From Brachycybe producta (taxonomy: Eukaryota > Arthropoda > Diplopoda > Playtdesmida > Andrognathidae), in NCBI GenBank assembly GCA_036925085.1, contig JAUPFP010000013.1:4660155-4724154 (forward strand): DNA of 64,000 nt, in the 5' to 3' direction. The notes below the pieces were generated by a model. The model was not told the DNA's origin. It did no database searches and saw nothing but the letters and a program-made list of their open reading frames with translations. Below, piece by piece: positions 49,533 to 61,725 of this stretch. A program made the translations under genes and the position numbers. Positions within the stretch are counted from its first letter, which is position 1. Every line of letters starts with the position of its first letter.

Positions 49533-50083
49533 AGGTGGCGGAATAGTTATTTATTTTTTTTTGTCTCCTCGGACGGCGCCACAGCTGCTGTCGCTGAAGT
49601 TCAACATTAATCACTACATTTTTTTTTTTTGTAAAATTTGGACGCAAAAACGTCAAAGGAACGTTTTTTTTTTAGAAACAGCATTACGAAAAAATGAAAA
49701 TTGTTTTCAAAACTAGAATGCTAAAGGCTTATGCTAAAAGTGTTTTCATCGCCAATATCTTTAAAAATAAACATTTTGTAGCCATTTTTGAAAAATAACC
49801 CGTTTTTTGGGTTTTTTTTTTTCATTGACATTTCTTTAAAAAAAAAACTATTTTCGCATTTTGTCAAACTGTCATAAAAAGTTTATTTTGAAAGATATCA
49901 CTATAACATTATCATTAACTAATCTAGTTTCTAAAACACAAACTCTAAAACTCGCTTGAAAAATATATTTATTTTCAAAACCGGAGGTTGAGAGTGAAGA
50001 GACCTCCTATAGAAAATAATGATAGCCACACAGGCGCGCCATCCGTCGGGATAAAAACAAAATAAATATCTATTCAGCCACCA
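49533..50083. mobile_element. Second copy of the GGTGGCTGAATAG element, 551 bp
   Basis: Ends GGTGGCGGAATAGTTATTTA and AAATATCTATTCAGCCACC; same TIRs as 41119-41621 and likewise containing a family A-like core (TTTTCAAAACTAGAATGC near 49704). TTAA flanks not preserved. Confidence 0.7.
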
Positions 50084-50544
50084 TAAGTTTAGTTTTTGTT
50101 TGGAAATTGAGTGTTTGTCTGTGTATTAGAAACCTTTTTTTTTTTGCATGTATTTGTATGCACTTAACGTGTTGTGTGGTTAATGCCATTTGAATGTCTG
50201 TTTTCATGTATGTCATATGTATGTGAGTGTTTTTTGTAATTTGTGTCACTTCTGTGTTGTTGTTGTTGTTGAGCATGTGATGTGTTTTGAATAAAGTATA
50301 TTTGTTGTGTGTGTGTGATGTAGTTTAGATGCAGTGTGTTTGGTGCATAATGGATTTTGAATAAAGTGTGTTTTGTCAGCATTTGGTGCGTGTTTTGTGT
50401 TTGGACGATGTGTGTATTTTCTTGTGTCTGTGCGTATTTATTTGGGTGGATGATTGTGTTTTCTATAAAGTTTGTGTGGATGTTGTATTTGGAATTCCAA
50501 TGGGTTTGGTATATATATAATGATTTCTAAATAAAAGTGTATAT

Positions 50545-50680
50545 TTTTATTACTCGCTTTTATTTAACTTCATATAATTTGTTTGTCCAATGACACCTTC
50601 TGAAATATTTGAAAATAATCCACACTGCAAGGGATTGAAGCCGAGGCCAGCATGGGCTGAGACACTAATCACTACATCAA
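50545..50680 (-). repeat. Candidate tRNA-derived SINE, copy 1
   Basis: On the minus strand it reads GTAGTGATTAGTGTCTCAGC, then CTCGGCTTCAATCCCTTGC, resembling tRNA box A and box B regions with normal spacing, followed by a unique body and an A-rich AAATAAAAGCGAGTAATAA tail. Confidence 0.5.
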
Positions 50681-50704
50681 TAAGACAAGAACAGATTATA
50701 TTTT

Positions 50705-50830
50705 CTTTTTTACTCGCTTTTATTTAACTTCAAAATTTGTTTATTTATCGACCGCCACCTTCTGAAATAGTTGAAAATAATCCACACTGCAAGGAGTTGA
50801 ACCCATGACCAACATTAACATGGGCATATG
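50705..50830 (-). repeat. Candidate tRNA-derived SINE, copy 2
   Basis: Same body as copy 1 (TTGCAGTGTGGATTATTTTC) with box B-like GGGTTCAACTCC and tail AAATAAAAGCGAGTAAAAAA; the head is diverged. Confidence 0.5.
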
Positions 50831-51489
50831 GGACCTTTTTTATATATAAAAGTGAGTGTGACAAAAAACAAAACATGTTTTTTGTTTAATTTTCTTGTTT
50901 ACTATTTTGTAGGATGTTTGCTAGCGTCTGTATGTCTGTATTTGTGCGTTTGTTTGATGTGTATTTTGGATTTACAGTACATGTATTTGGTCCATAATGA
51001 ATTTTGAATAGTGTGTGTTTTGCGTAATGTATTTTTAATAGTATGTGTGTGTGTGTTACATAATGTGTGTATGTGTATGATGATGTATGCCCTACAGTAA
51101 AAACCAGTTAACATGAAAACAGATAACAAACAAATCTGATAACACAAAATATATTTTCAGTCGGATTGCTTACACAGGCTTCTTGTGCAGGGTTTTAAAA
51201 TCATGATTTATTATTTTTAAACTAGAATTATTTAGTTTTCAAATACTATACACTAATTGTGTACAATTATAATGTGCACATTTAATAAACAATAGCATTA
51301 AATCATTTATACGCTTGTAAGTTTAAAAACTTTAAACTGAAATTGAATTTCAGAATAGCTATGATTTTGTGCCACTTCCTGTTTGGTTTCACTTGTTATT
51401 AAATAGTTTTGCATTTTGTGGAAATTTTCATTTCTCATTCAGTCAAAAATTGAGTTCTCTCACAATTCTGTATGTTGTTTGTAGGCTAA

Positions 51490-52130
51490 ATAGACCCCAA
51501 TGTTAAAGAAAAAATGTTACTTTTTAAAATAGTTTATTTTTTCATATTTAAAGTTGTACAATTTTGATGGTTCGAAGTGCAATATGCACCTTAAATACAT
51601 GCTGATCTAGTGATAGAATGACAAAAAATTGGCAAGTATGCTTCTATTTTTAAAAAAGTATTTCAAAATCGCGAATTTCTAACTCTTATGTTAAACTCCA
51701 TTGAGTACGCCCAAATAAGAAAAAAAAACTTCATTAAAATGCTCGTAAAAAATACCTAGAAATAATTTAAAAAATAAACACAATTACACCACAGTGAAGC
51801 CAACACATTGGTGCACGTACTGATTTTTTCTCTGGTTTTTAAAATTATGTTTACGTATTTTTACGTGTATTTTAATAGATGTTTTTTTTCTCAATGGAGT
51901 TTAACATAAGAGTTAGAAATTCGCGATTTTGAAATAGTTTTTTTAAAATAGAACCGCACTTACCAATTTTTTGTCATTCTATCACTCGATCAGCATATAT
52001 TTAAGGTGAACATTGCACTTTGAAAATTAAATATCTTGGCAACTTTAAATATGAAAAAAAAAAACATATTGCTGCCGCGACTGTGTATTTTAAAAATTTA
52101 ACGTTTCTTCTTTAACATATCGGGTCTATG
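51490..52130. mobile_element. Large fold-back element, arms about 215-240 bp
   Basis: Left arm 51490-51705 and right arm 51891-52130 are inverted copies around a 185-bp centre. Inner edges TAACTCTTATGTTAAACTCC and GGAGTTTAACATAAGAGTTA match perfectly; outer edges AATAGACCC and GGGTCTAT. No reading frame. Confidence 0.9.
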
Positions 52131-53196
52131 GACTCAGTAGAAAAATGATGCTAGCGCTCTTTGCGGAAATTTGTCGAAGTCATTTTTGTGATGTAGTCTC
52201 TTTAACGCTGTTCTACTCACTGCCTTTATTTTGAATAAAGTGTTATTTGTGTGCATCTCATGTATACACTGTATATTCTAAGTGGTCAAAATATTCACTT
52301 CCTTAACGGTATAGTCGTTTATGATCAATATTTTCTGAAATGATATTTTTTTTTCTTCCTACTGCTACAAAAATTCATATTAGATTGTTAAATTATACAA
52401 GATCATTTGAAAAAAAAACCATAAGGTTTTTTCCTTCAAATGTTAGTATAGTTAAGCCCTATGTAATACATATTGAAATATATATTTTTCTCAACTGTTT
52501 TCAGGTAACTATTTCTAGCCAATTAACAAACATTCTTATGTTTGTTACATAAACAATTACATCAACTAATGTAATTGTTATGAGCTTGTGATTTTTTTAT
52601 AATGACTTTTGCACAAAAAAAAAAAGTCGTTGACAGAGATTTTATTTAAGAAATTAAAAAAGAAGAGGGAAAGTGTCACATTGTGAAAAAAACAAAAAAA
52701 ACAAACGCAACAAAATATGAGTAGGTCTTGTTTCATGAAGGGGTTAATCTATTGTAACAGTGAAAAGACACTCAATGACAGGTGTGCGCGCGCTAAGGGT
52801 TTATCAGATGATTTATCACTGACGTCATAGTTGAGAAAATAATTCAGTTTCTATAAGAATTTCAGCGAAAACAAGAATGGCGCCATCTATGGTTTTTTTT
52901 TGAATTGCCGCAAAACTAAAGTGGCCTCTTGTTTTTGATCATGTTTTATTCAACACTTCACTTCAGTGGTCATAAATTTGACCCTAAAGTGTGCTTAGAA
53001 TAGTTAGAATGTCATTTTCGTTTCTTGTTAAAAAAAAAAAAAAAAAAGACACAAGAATAATTTCCTATTTCTATGTTGAGTTTGATTTGAAATGAAAAAG
53101 ATGGAGAGTGTGTTGGAGAATATTTTTGTTTTAGAGGGAGTGGATTATACCTTTAGGGTGGTTTATATAACTGGTGGCGCCTTCATATTCTCAACA

Positions 53197-53327
53197 ATCA
53201 GAGCAACTGGAGAAAATATGCAACACATTTAAATAACCCAACCAGCAACTTTAAATTGTTATGTCAACTTAAAGTTGCTGGTTGGGTTATTTAAATTAGC
53301 TGCATATTTTCCCCAGATCTGTTCTGA
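53197..53327. mobile_element. Fold-back element, 131 bp
   Basis: Perfect inner pair AATAACCCAACCAGCAACTT and AAGTTGCTGGTTGGGTTATT about a 16-base loop; outer parts AGAAAATATGCA/TGCATATTTTCC and CAGAGCAAC/GTTCTGA also pair. Confidence 0.85.
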
Positions 53328-54194
53328 TTTTTAAGTATAATATATAGGCATCATGCAGACATACCAGCTGCATACACATACCATTGCTATTTAAGAGAAA
53401 ACATCAATTTCTAGGCAACTGTGGTGTGTTCTGCAACCAAAGTAGGCCTACTTTATTTCAGTCACCATAAGGTGCTGAAGGTGGTGATTGGTGCCATGTG
53501 GTGGGAATACATTTGTATTACTTTTCACCTTGCACATTTATTTACACCAAGCATGTCAAACTCAAAGGCCAAATAAACAAGGTCTTAAGTTTTTGTGGGC
53601 TGCAAAAAAAAACTTAAATTTTTATAGAAACTTGAACTCTCTGATCAGGGTGCCAATATAGAAATATCTCGTTAAAAGTACTAAATAAAACAGGGTGTTT
53701 ATGCACTCGTGTTTTAATGATGTTCAGATAATTCAAGTTGAAGTTGGTGTTTGCAGGATTGTCTTAAAGGGAGGAGTGCAAGTGACAAAATGACTGTCTC
53801 TACAATGGGCAGAAAATAGTATGAAATTCATTCAAGCTTGCCAAAGTAGAAGAATTGAACTGGCGCCCCTTAGTATTATCGTCCTAATTATTTTGCTACT
53901 TTTGTACTCCTGAGCTTTGCGACCGAGGCAGATGCCTTACTCACCTTGCGGTAATTACGGCTCGGAGGCTTGGTTACATATTGATAAACGACATGTTATA
54001 CCTCGACTATTGTTCTGTCTTTTTGCCACTGAGTTATCTAGTCTAGTAAATAATATTTCCTCTTTAAAAGATTGCATTTAAAAAAAATTTCTGCCAGCGA
54101 AGCGAGTCATAAAAATAAAAGCCATTTTCTAATATCACATAGAAAAATGGCTCGCACACATTTATTTTTTTTAAAAAATATATATTTAATATAT

Positions 54195-54270
54195 ATATTA
54201 AAATAAGAAATATGGCTTTGAAAAGAGGACAACAAACACCTCCTTGTCAACATGTGGCAGAGGCGCCCGT
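54195..54270 (+). repeat. Dispersed repeat fragment, relative of 16990-17050
   Basis: AAATAAGAAATATGGC and GAAAAGAGGACAA with GCGCCC nearby correspond to 16998-17055. Confidence 0.45.
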
Positions 54271-55546
54271 GTAAAGCTTCGTTTTTGAATTTTTTAACCC
54301 TAATATGGCTACCTAAACACCATTTGGTTTTTCATAAGTTGATTGAAAAACTTTTTTTTTCATCTGTTATACATTTATTTTTTATATATTTTGGAGGGAG
54401 GGTGATAACAAATATGAAACATAAGCAAGTTACTGGATAATCTTTTAAATTTTTCCTTTGTTGTTTTGCTCTTTTTTATTTCTTTCTACCGTTTTATGGG
54501 TGTTGTCTTCTAAGAAATAAAATTTATTGAAAGTGTACGCAATACTTATTTACACTTGGGGAGGTTTTCTAAGATAAATATAGCTGTTCTAGTTTTTTTT
54601 TTTTTTACTTCATCCTATTTTTTTTTTTGCAAACTTAATATCTCTTTATATGTCTTCACGAGTTTTTTTTTGTTGTTGTCTCAGTTTGCTTTTTTTTTGT
54701 TGAAATTTATATATAAAAAACGAAACAACATTGATGTGTGTGTGTGGGGTTTGGAGTTTTAGAGTTTGAAAAATGGTCACCCCTTTGATAGGTTTTCACG
54801 GCATTCTCTTATCATCATCATTGCCTTTCATTTTCTTGGTGTTTTTTGATCACCTTTACTTTTTTTTTCTTCTCCCCTTCCTCCTCCTCTCCTCCTCCTC
54901 CTCCTCCTCCAATGGACCCTTTTTCTTACTTGGTTCCCTTCCACCCCCAATTTTCTCTATATACTTGTGTCTCTTGAGACCCTTAATAAAAGCAATCATT
55001 TTGTTCTATTTGAGTATCTTTGATGATGAAGGTGATCAATCCACCTAAAGATGGATAGATAGATAAAAACGAAATGGCCCCAACCGTTGAGATATATACT
55101 AACAGTATATACTGTATATATGGGAATTTTTTTTTGTCATTGTTGATAAGATGAGAAAAAAAAATTCTTTTCTTGTTCTCATTATCTTTGAACTGATGTT
55201 GTTGTCCATCTTTTTTTTTTCTTCTTTGGGTTTGGTTTGAAATATTTCTTCTATGTAATGGGCGTTACATGTTGTGATTTCCGAGTGCCTCTTTAAATTG
55301 TCTCAATGTTTTCTAGAAGTACACATTTGATCATTTTTATGTCGTTTGTTAAAATATATTCAGTCTACATTTTTGCTGTGTTGTTAAATTGTACAGGGTG
55401 TGTGTGTACAAGTATTATTGGGCCATTTGTATTCAATGTAGAGCCAGGACTTTTTTATTTTAGTGCCCATTTTGGACACAGATTGTGCACTTGCAATTTT
55501 AAAGTGTGCTGCACTTGGAAAGATTTCTTACAATTAGACATGTTTT

Positions 55547-55729
55547 GTCAATCTGTGGAATCAGTCAATCTGTAGATTGACTAGGCAATCTTCGAAACAA
55601 CGAAACTGCTAGTGAATCTGCTAAATTCTACCCCTAAAATGTATTGAATTTTGCAAATTCACTATAGCAGTTTGGTTGTTTCGAAGATTGTCTAGGCGAT
55701 GTGCAGATTGATTGATTCCACAGATTGAC
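55547..55729. mobile_element. Fold-back element, 183 bp, arms about 75 bp
   Basis: GTCAATCTGTGGAATCAGTC at the left and its inverse GATTGATTCCACAGATTGAC at the right; AATCTTCGAAACAACGAAAC pairs with GTTTGGTTGTTTCGAAGATT. Confidence 0.85.
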
Positions 55730-56036
55730 AGTAACAGACCTGCAACTATAGTTTAACTCAAGAAGCATTAATTAACGGACCATTAGTTGAACTCAAATTT
55801 TAAGCTGGTTATAAAATGTAAAACGCACCTCCAACCCAGATTAATTCTGTCTTTAAGAGCCTAGATCCACGTCCATCTTGTTGTTTTGAGCAGACGACAA
55901 CAAGACAAATGAGTGTTCTTATATAGTGTTACTAAAACTGAAAGAAATCGCCTCACAATCGCTCAATTCCAATACAGTAAAGCGCAAAATGCAATAAAAA
56001 CTATTGTTCTTCATGTGCTCGATTTATATAATTTTT

Positions 56037-56595
56037 GAAAAGGTCTTTCTATTTTTAAACAAGGTTCAAAGTCGTTCGTTTTTTTAACCCCATGTTAAAT
56101 CCCATTGGACCAAAAACCGTCCCACAAACATTTGAAAAACTCTCGTTAAAAACGATTTAGAACAATAACAAAATAATTAGCACATACATTCATGTATTGG
56201 CTTCACGATGTTTCCTTTTTATAGATGTTGAAAAGGTCCTTCTATTTTTTAATAACGTTTAAAATCGTACGTTTTTTAACTCCATGTTAAGTCCCTTAGG
56301 ACTAAAACAGAACTCTGATTAAAAATGATTTAGAGCAATCAGAAAAATTAGCACGTACTTACATGTGTTTATTGCCTTCAGGATTATTCATTTTTCTAAA
56401 TTTTAAAAGGGCTTTCTATTTTTAAATAACATTTAAAATCTTACGTTTTTTTAACTCCATGTTAAGTCCCATAGGAGTAAAAAACCGTCACCCAAACACT
56501 TGAAGAACTCCCGTTAAAAACGACATAGAAGAATCACACAAAAATTAGCACGTGCATTAATCTATTGGCTTCACAATGTTTCCTTTTTATAAGAT
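56037..56595 (+). repeat. Tandem repeat, about 180-bp unit, three copies
   Basis: Each unit has TTTCTATTTTTAAA, TCGTACGTTTTTTAAC, CCATGTTAAGTCCC, AAAACGATTTAGAACAAT, TTAGCACGTACAT and GGCTTCACGATGTTTCC in the same order. Copies start near 56037, 56223 and 56405. Confidence 0.85.
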
Positions 56596-56794
56596 TAGCA
56601 CGCGAAATTATTTTTCTATTAATTATTATGTGACTTCGAACCGGGAGAAAAAACGTTAAAAAACCGTTTTTCAATCAACAACGATCGCAGCGCCTACATT
56701 CGGAGAAATTTTGAACTAAACGATGTATCTAGCCTCTTAAGAAATAAAATGAAAAACTTGAATGATTGCATTATCAGAAAAGGAGCTCCGTCAG

Positions 56795-57225
56795 CTAGAA
56801 ACTAGAGGGGTAGCTCAGTCACTTAAGGTGCAATGAAAATGAACCAACTTTAAGCAGATAATATTTTATAATTTTCGTCAATAAAAAGCTTATTTTGAAA
56901 GATAACAGCATGAAAATACACTATTAAGTGATTCAGCTACCCAATTCTCTAGTATCTAAGGGAATCATCACAGAATCCTAATGAAATCCCATGGAATTCT
57001 ACTTTGTAAGGAATTTTAACAGAAGCGGCCATATATCTTTCAGTGCAAAGAACTTTTAAGGGATATACAGTATAAGGACTATTTTCTGTTGGTTTTCAGT
57101 ATGTGTGATTCTTCCCTAATACACTTTGAATTGCCAACTGAATGTTTCTCCGGAAACACAGAATAACCAGAATTGAAAAAGCAAACTGTTCATAAAACAT
57201 CTTAAGAGTTAACATTTGAAAATCA
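56795..57225. repeat. Palindromic repeat family A copy, interrupted
   Basis: AGAAACTAGAGGGGTAGCTC at 56799, centre AATAAAAAGCTTATTTTG, CTACCCAATTCTCTAGTATC; continues after an inserted MITE with TACACTTTGAATTG and ACAGAATAACCAGAATTG. Confidence 0.8.
56960..57116. mobile_element. MITE, 157 bp, TAA target duplication, inside family A
   Basis: Ends GGGAATCATCACAGAATCC and CAGTATGTGTGATTCTTCCC, flanked by TAA at 56957-56959 and 57117-57119. Relative of 17764-17914. PIF/Harbinger-like. Confidence 0.8.
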
Positions 57226-58199
57226 ATTACAACTAAATCCCATTTGCGCTATGCTGTATGTTAGTATGGTACCATGATGGGGGGTCTTGGATAAAATCCA
57301 AAAATGGTACCCACAGTTTCAGTTATTTTGCACAAATATTGGAAACGTAAATCCTAATTTCTAATTAGAAATATGTAATTTATACAATTACAATGGTTTT
57401 TTTTTTTCAAAATAATTCTTTTTTTTGCTATTTTCTACTTTATATTACTGTATGACATCAACTTAATAACATTTTTATACTATGAGACGCTTTAAAATGG
57501 CTATGTTCTGGACAGCAGCTACCCAATCTCCCCTGTTGTGCATGTGTTCAACTGTCAAAGACATTACTACATTCCAGTATTATTTTTTTTTGGTTCTTTT
57601 TTAGATTAAAGTAACTCTTAAAAAACCAACAAAAAATTACTTGGAATGTGTATGTGAGCGAACCGTAATTTGACTTCTTAACATGGTTAACGTTTTTCAC
57701 AAAATAATTTAATGAAACAAAACTATTTTTACATATTTTAAAATAAAACATTTGTATAGCAATGAGAATTTTTTTTTTCTTCGGTAAACTTTTAATAACA
57801 AAAAAAAAAACACACGCAAAATCTGGATCCATTTCAAACTACCATAAAAAGTTTATTAAAATATTTATAACATTATCGTTTGTAATTCTAGTTTTTAACA
57901 AGTTTTGATTTTCTTCTGTTGCATCTGAAAAACGTTTCTTTTTTCTGCACTTGTGGCTGAGCCTTTTGTGACCAATATGGAGGGCCGTTCATGGCGAAAT
58001 TGCCCAATTTTATCTATCCATAATTCAGTTATGGATTATCTACAATTTAATTGTGAATATGCATAATTAAATCGTGCATATATGAATGTTCATAATTGAT
58101 AATTTTGACTTGAATGGCTCTTCATAGTGGTTCGACTACAAATGCAGAAAGAAAAAAACGCTTTATATATCCAGAAATTACTGTATAACAGGGTAACGG

Positions 58200-58324
58200 T
58201 ATTATTATAATTATAATTATTATCATTATCACTATTGTTATCTCTAATATTATTATTATTATAATTATAATTATTATTATCATTATCACTATTGTTATCT
58301 ATATTATTATTATTATTATTATTA

Positions 58325-58423
<99 letters not shown>

Positions 58424-58430
58424 TTAATAT
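58200..58430. repeat. (TTA)n-rich compound microsatellite
   Basis: ATTATT and AATAAT runs in alternating orientation, and a duplicated ATTATCATTATCACTATTGT block at about 58219 and 58275. Confidence 0.9.
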
Positions 58431-59638
58431 ATCCCAGAAATTATGAAATTTACATTCAAAAATCAAAATTAAGATTACTTTTTTACTAATTTTTATTATT
58501 TCTAGTACAAAGTTCTACATTTTCATATATTTCTAGCAATCAACTGGTATTTTAAATTATAAACGATTTAGCAGTGCCATTATATTTTGGTACTGTGGTA
58601 ACAAAATCTAGCATTGGTAGTATGGCCATAGAATGATAATGGGATGATGCACAAACCACTTTTTGAACACTTTTCGACTTCAAAATAAAGTCGAAGGTGG
58701 GTTGGCCTGTTGTGGTTGCAACATGCAATGTGTTTTTCTTTGGAAAAAAAAAAAAAAACTCAAATGTGGTCGGTCGGTCGGTCGGTTTTGGCGACAATCC
58801 GACTTCCTTTTGTAATCGAAAAGTGGTATGTGTGCCAAGGGCACATAAGGGATTTCAACTTTGAAAACGTTTACGTTCATACATTTTGTATATCAAAGTC
58901 TATTGCAAAGTTATTGAATTTTTTCTTTTCTCCTTTTTTTTTGTAGTTTTTTCTTTTCCTGGGCAAATGTTAATGGTCAAGGAAAAGTTGCGATGTTTAT
59001 CGTCGTGGTGGCTTTTTTCATCTCTTCATCCAACTTCTGAGTACAACGTAAAGAAAAGAGACAAAATCCAATGATTGTATGTGTGTGTGTTGGTTACATT
59101 TTCACTTAAAGAATGTGGAGAACCAACGGACTTTTTATATATGTACTTGTACATATAGTACTGTCTATTCAATATACAATATGTACATGTATATAATATA
59201 TAGCCAACATGTTCGTCGTTAGTTCTCGAATTCAATCACTTTTACATCCAACTTCTATTATCTGAAAAAAAAAATACACATGAGAAATTCTTTTAGAGAA
59301 TTTTTCTTCTCTAAATTTGTTTTCATCTCAAAGGACAACTTCGCAACTTATTTAATGACAACAATAAGCAGCAGCAACAACAACACTAAAAAAAGAGTAA
59401 ATGTCAAAATTTACAAGAAATGTCACTTCCACCGTGGGGTGTTTTTTTTCGTCTTCTTCTGGTGTTTACTATGATGTTATTGTCTAGACTAGAAAGAGTT
59501 CAATAACTGTTTTTAATGTTCACTACCAAATAAATAAACCAATTTTCTATCGGTGAACTGTTGATCCAGAGACACATCCAGTACGTGAACAGATACTACA
59601 ACCACCAATATACAAAAAAAAGGCACTTTAGATCGAAA

Positions 59639-60055
59639 ATGGTCTGTCAGTTCTCGACTATCGCAATCACCACCTGCCTTTTGGTGGTGCTTCTCTCGTC
59701 CACCTATGGATCTGGATTTTCCGGGTCTTCGTCTGATCCCGATTCCACTGGTGAGTACTATAGGCATTTAATAATATTCTGTCTTCTTTGCAGTGATCAT
59801 TTCAATATTCAAATTTGTTAGATGATCTGCTATTATTATTTTTTTTAAATTCAGGTTCAGATAAACGTGGAACGACCCTCACAATTGGAGCTGTGTTGCC
59901 ACATTCTTGGTATTTGCTGAGGACTTATCAGAAAGTGCTCAGATTTCCAATGCTCGACTATAAAAAAAATCGAACTGTTGTCTATAACTTTCCAAATTTC
60001 TTTCCAAAAATTAATTATGAATTGGTGCCAATGCCACTCAATCCCAGCCCAACTG
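59639..60055 (+). CDS. Secreted/type I membrane protein, N-terminal exons, possible receptor ectodomain
   Basis: Two coding exons, 59639-59750 and 59855-60055, with consensus splice sites (GTGAGT, GTAAGT) and matching phase. Exon 1 encodes a signal peptide: a short N-terminus, a hydrophobic core ITTCLLVVLLSSTYG, then a Ser/Gly/Asp-rich linker. Exon 2 encodes LTIGAVLPHSWYLLRTYQK and, later, INYELVPMPLNPSPT; a strand-helix-strand pattern starting with IGAVLP is typical of the first lobe of periplasmic-binding-like (ANF receptor) ectodomains in receptor guanylate cyclases, ionotropic glutamate receptors and class C GPCRs. One N-glycosylation sequon (NRT) is present. The receptor class cannot be decided from about 100 residues. 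Exon 3 and beyond were not found in the remaining 3.9 kb, so the next intron is long. Confidence 0.55.
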
Positions 60056-60239
60056 GTAAGTTTTTTTTTTTTATTATGGCACTTTTTATGGCTTTATGGT
60101 TTGTGTCGTGTTTTGAGTATTGTGGGTTTATGTTGTGGGCTTTTGCTGCTTGTCGTGTGTTTGTGTCGTGTATTGCATGTTGTGTATGTTTACACTGTGT
60201 TGTGTGTTGTGCCATTTGTTGAATCAACTTGAATGTTGC

Positions 60240-60925
60240 GTGTCGAGTGTCGTGTGTTGAATGTTATGTGCGTGTTGTGTGTCGCTTGTTGAATGTTGTG
60301 TGTGTGTTGTGTGTCGCTTGTTGAATGTTGTGTGTGTGTTGTGTGTCGCTTGTTGAATGTTGTGTGTGTGTTGTGTGTCGCTTGTTGAATGTTGTGTGTG
60401 TGTTGTGTGTCGCTTGTTGAATGTTGTGTGTTGAATGTTGTGTGTTGTGTGTCGCTTGTTGAATGTTGTGTGTTGAATGTTGTGTGTTGAATGTTGTGTG
60501 TTGAATGTTGTGTGTTGAATGTTGTGTGTTGAATGTTGTGTGTTGAATGTCGTGTGTTGAATGTCGTGTGTTGAATGTCGTGTGTTGAATGTCGTGTGTT
60601 GAATGTCGTGTGTCGTGTGTTGAATGTTGTGTGTTGAATGTTGTGTGTCGTGTGTTGAATGTTGTGTGTCGTGTGTTGAATGTTGTGTGTCGTGTGTTGA
60701 ATGTTGTGTGTCGTGTGTTGAATGTTGTGTGTCGTGTGTTGAATGTTGTGTGTCGTGTGTTGAATGTTGTGTGTCGTGTGTTGAATGTTGTGTGTCGTGT
60801 GTTGAATGTTGTGTGTCGTGTGTTGAATGTTGTGTGTCGTGTGTTGAATGTTGTGTGTCGTGTGTTGAATGTTGTGTGTCGTGTGTTGAATGTTGTGTGT
60901 CGTGTGTTGAATGTTGTGTGTCGAG
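60240..60925 (+). repeat. Minisatellite with three unit types, receptor-like gene intron
   Basis: Starts as about 30-bp units (GTGTCGCTTGTTGAATGTTG plus TGTGTGTGTT), becomes about 14-bp GTGTTGAATGTTGT, and ends as a long run of 21-bp units GTGTCGTGTGTTGAATGTTGT minus one. Begins 184 bases after the exon 2 donor. Confidence 0.95.
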
Positions 60926-61725
60926 TGTGTTTCTATCTTATAAGCTTATGTGCGTGTATTCTTTTTGTCTGGCTCCTTTGTCTTGGTTGTGTTTGTATAT
61001 CATTTGTGTTATCTCTCTCACATAACACAACACACACTTAACACCTTCAATCTCTAGATTGACAGTAAAAATAGAAGAAAAGAGGCTTCACCCTTTTTTT
61101 TTTTTCATTTTTATGAAATATTAAACGTATGCGGGAAGCGATGATGCCACCTTTTCTTTATATAAAAAAACACGACAGGCAAAACGCTCTCAGAGTGATT
61201 ATTACAATATAATGCACATTACTACTGTACATTCAGTCTATATAAAATAATCAATCTACTTTTCTTCACCAGTTAGTTAGTTAGTTATTTACATACATGT
61301 TGTATATAAAAACCATATTCATGCAGAGGTTTGCGAGCCAAAAATGGGCTCTTTATTAAGCAATAAAAGTGTGTGACGCACGCACATTCTTATGTCCATA
61401 ATACAATTTTATAGTTGAGTAATAAATATTCATTTTTTTTTTCACTATAAATTCTGTCTTTTGTTATCAGTGAACCTCTTTATCAAAAATTTGAAAGAAA
61501 GAAACAATATTCATATTTCTTTATTATTTTTGTCTTATCTAGTCTAGTCTTATATATAGACTTATTTTTGTTATAGTTTGTAATAATAAAGTAATAAGGA
61601 TTTCTTTCAGGACAAGAGTATCTTATTTAAAAAAAATCCCTTTAAGCAAGTCACTAACACATTTTTTCTCGATATGAAATTTGTGACTTGGTTATTTATT
61701 ATTATGTATATAAATAAATATTAGT

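Noticed and set aside
54773-55048. Hydrophobic, Ser-rich 91-codon frame
   Set aside because: Arises from a pyrimidine-rich tract with a (CTC)n run; no splice partners and no family resemblance.
58292-58489. Leu/Ile-rich frame resembling a membrane protein
   Set aside because: Encoded by the (TTA)n microsatellite.
60589-61041. Two overlapping open frames of 133-150 codons with a seven-residue repeat
   Set aside because: The 21-bp minisatellite unit is a multiple of three without stops, so any frame stays open. It lies in an intron and has no start context or family match.
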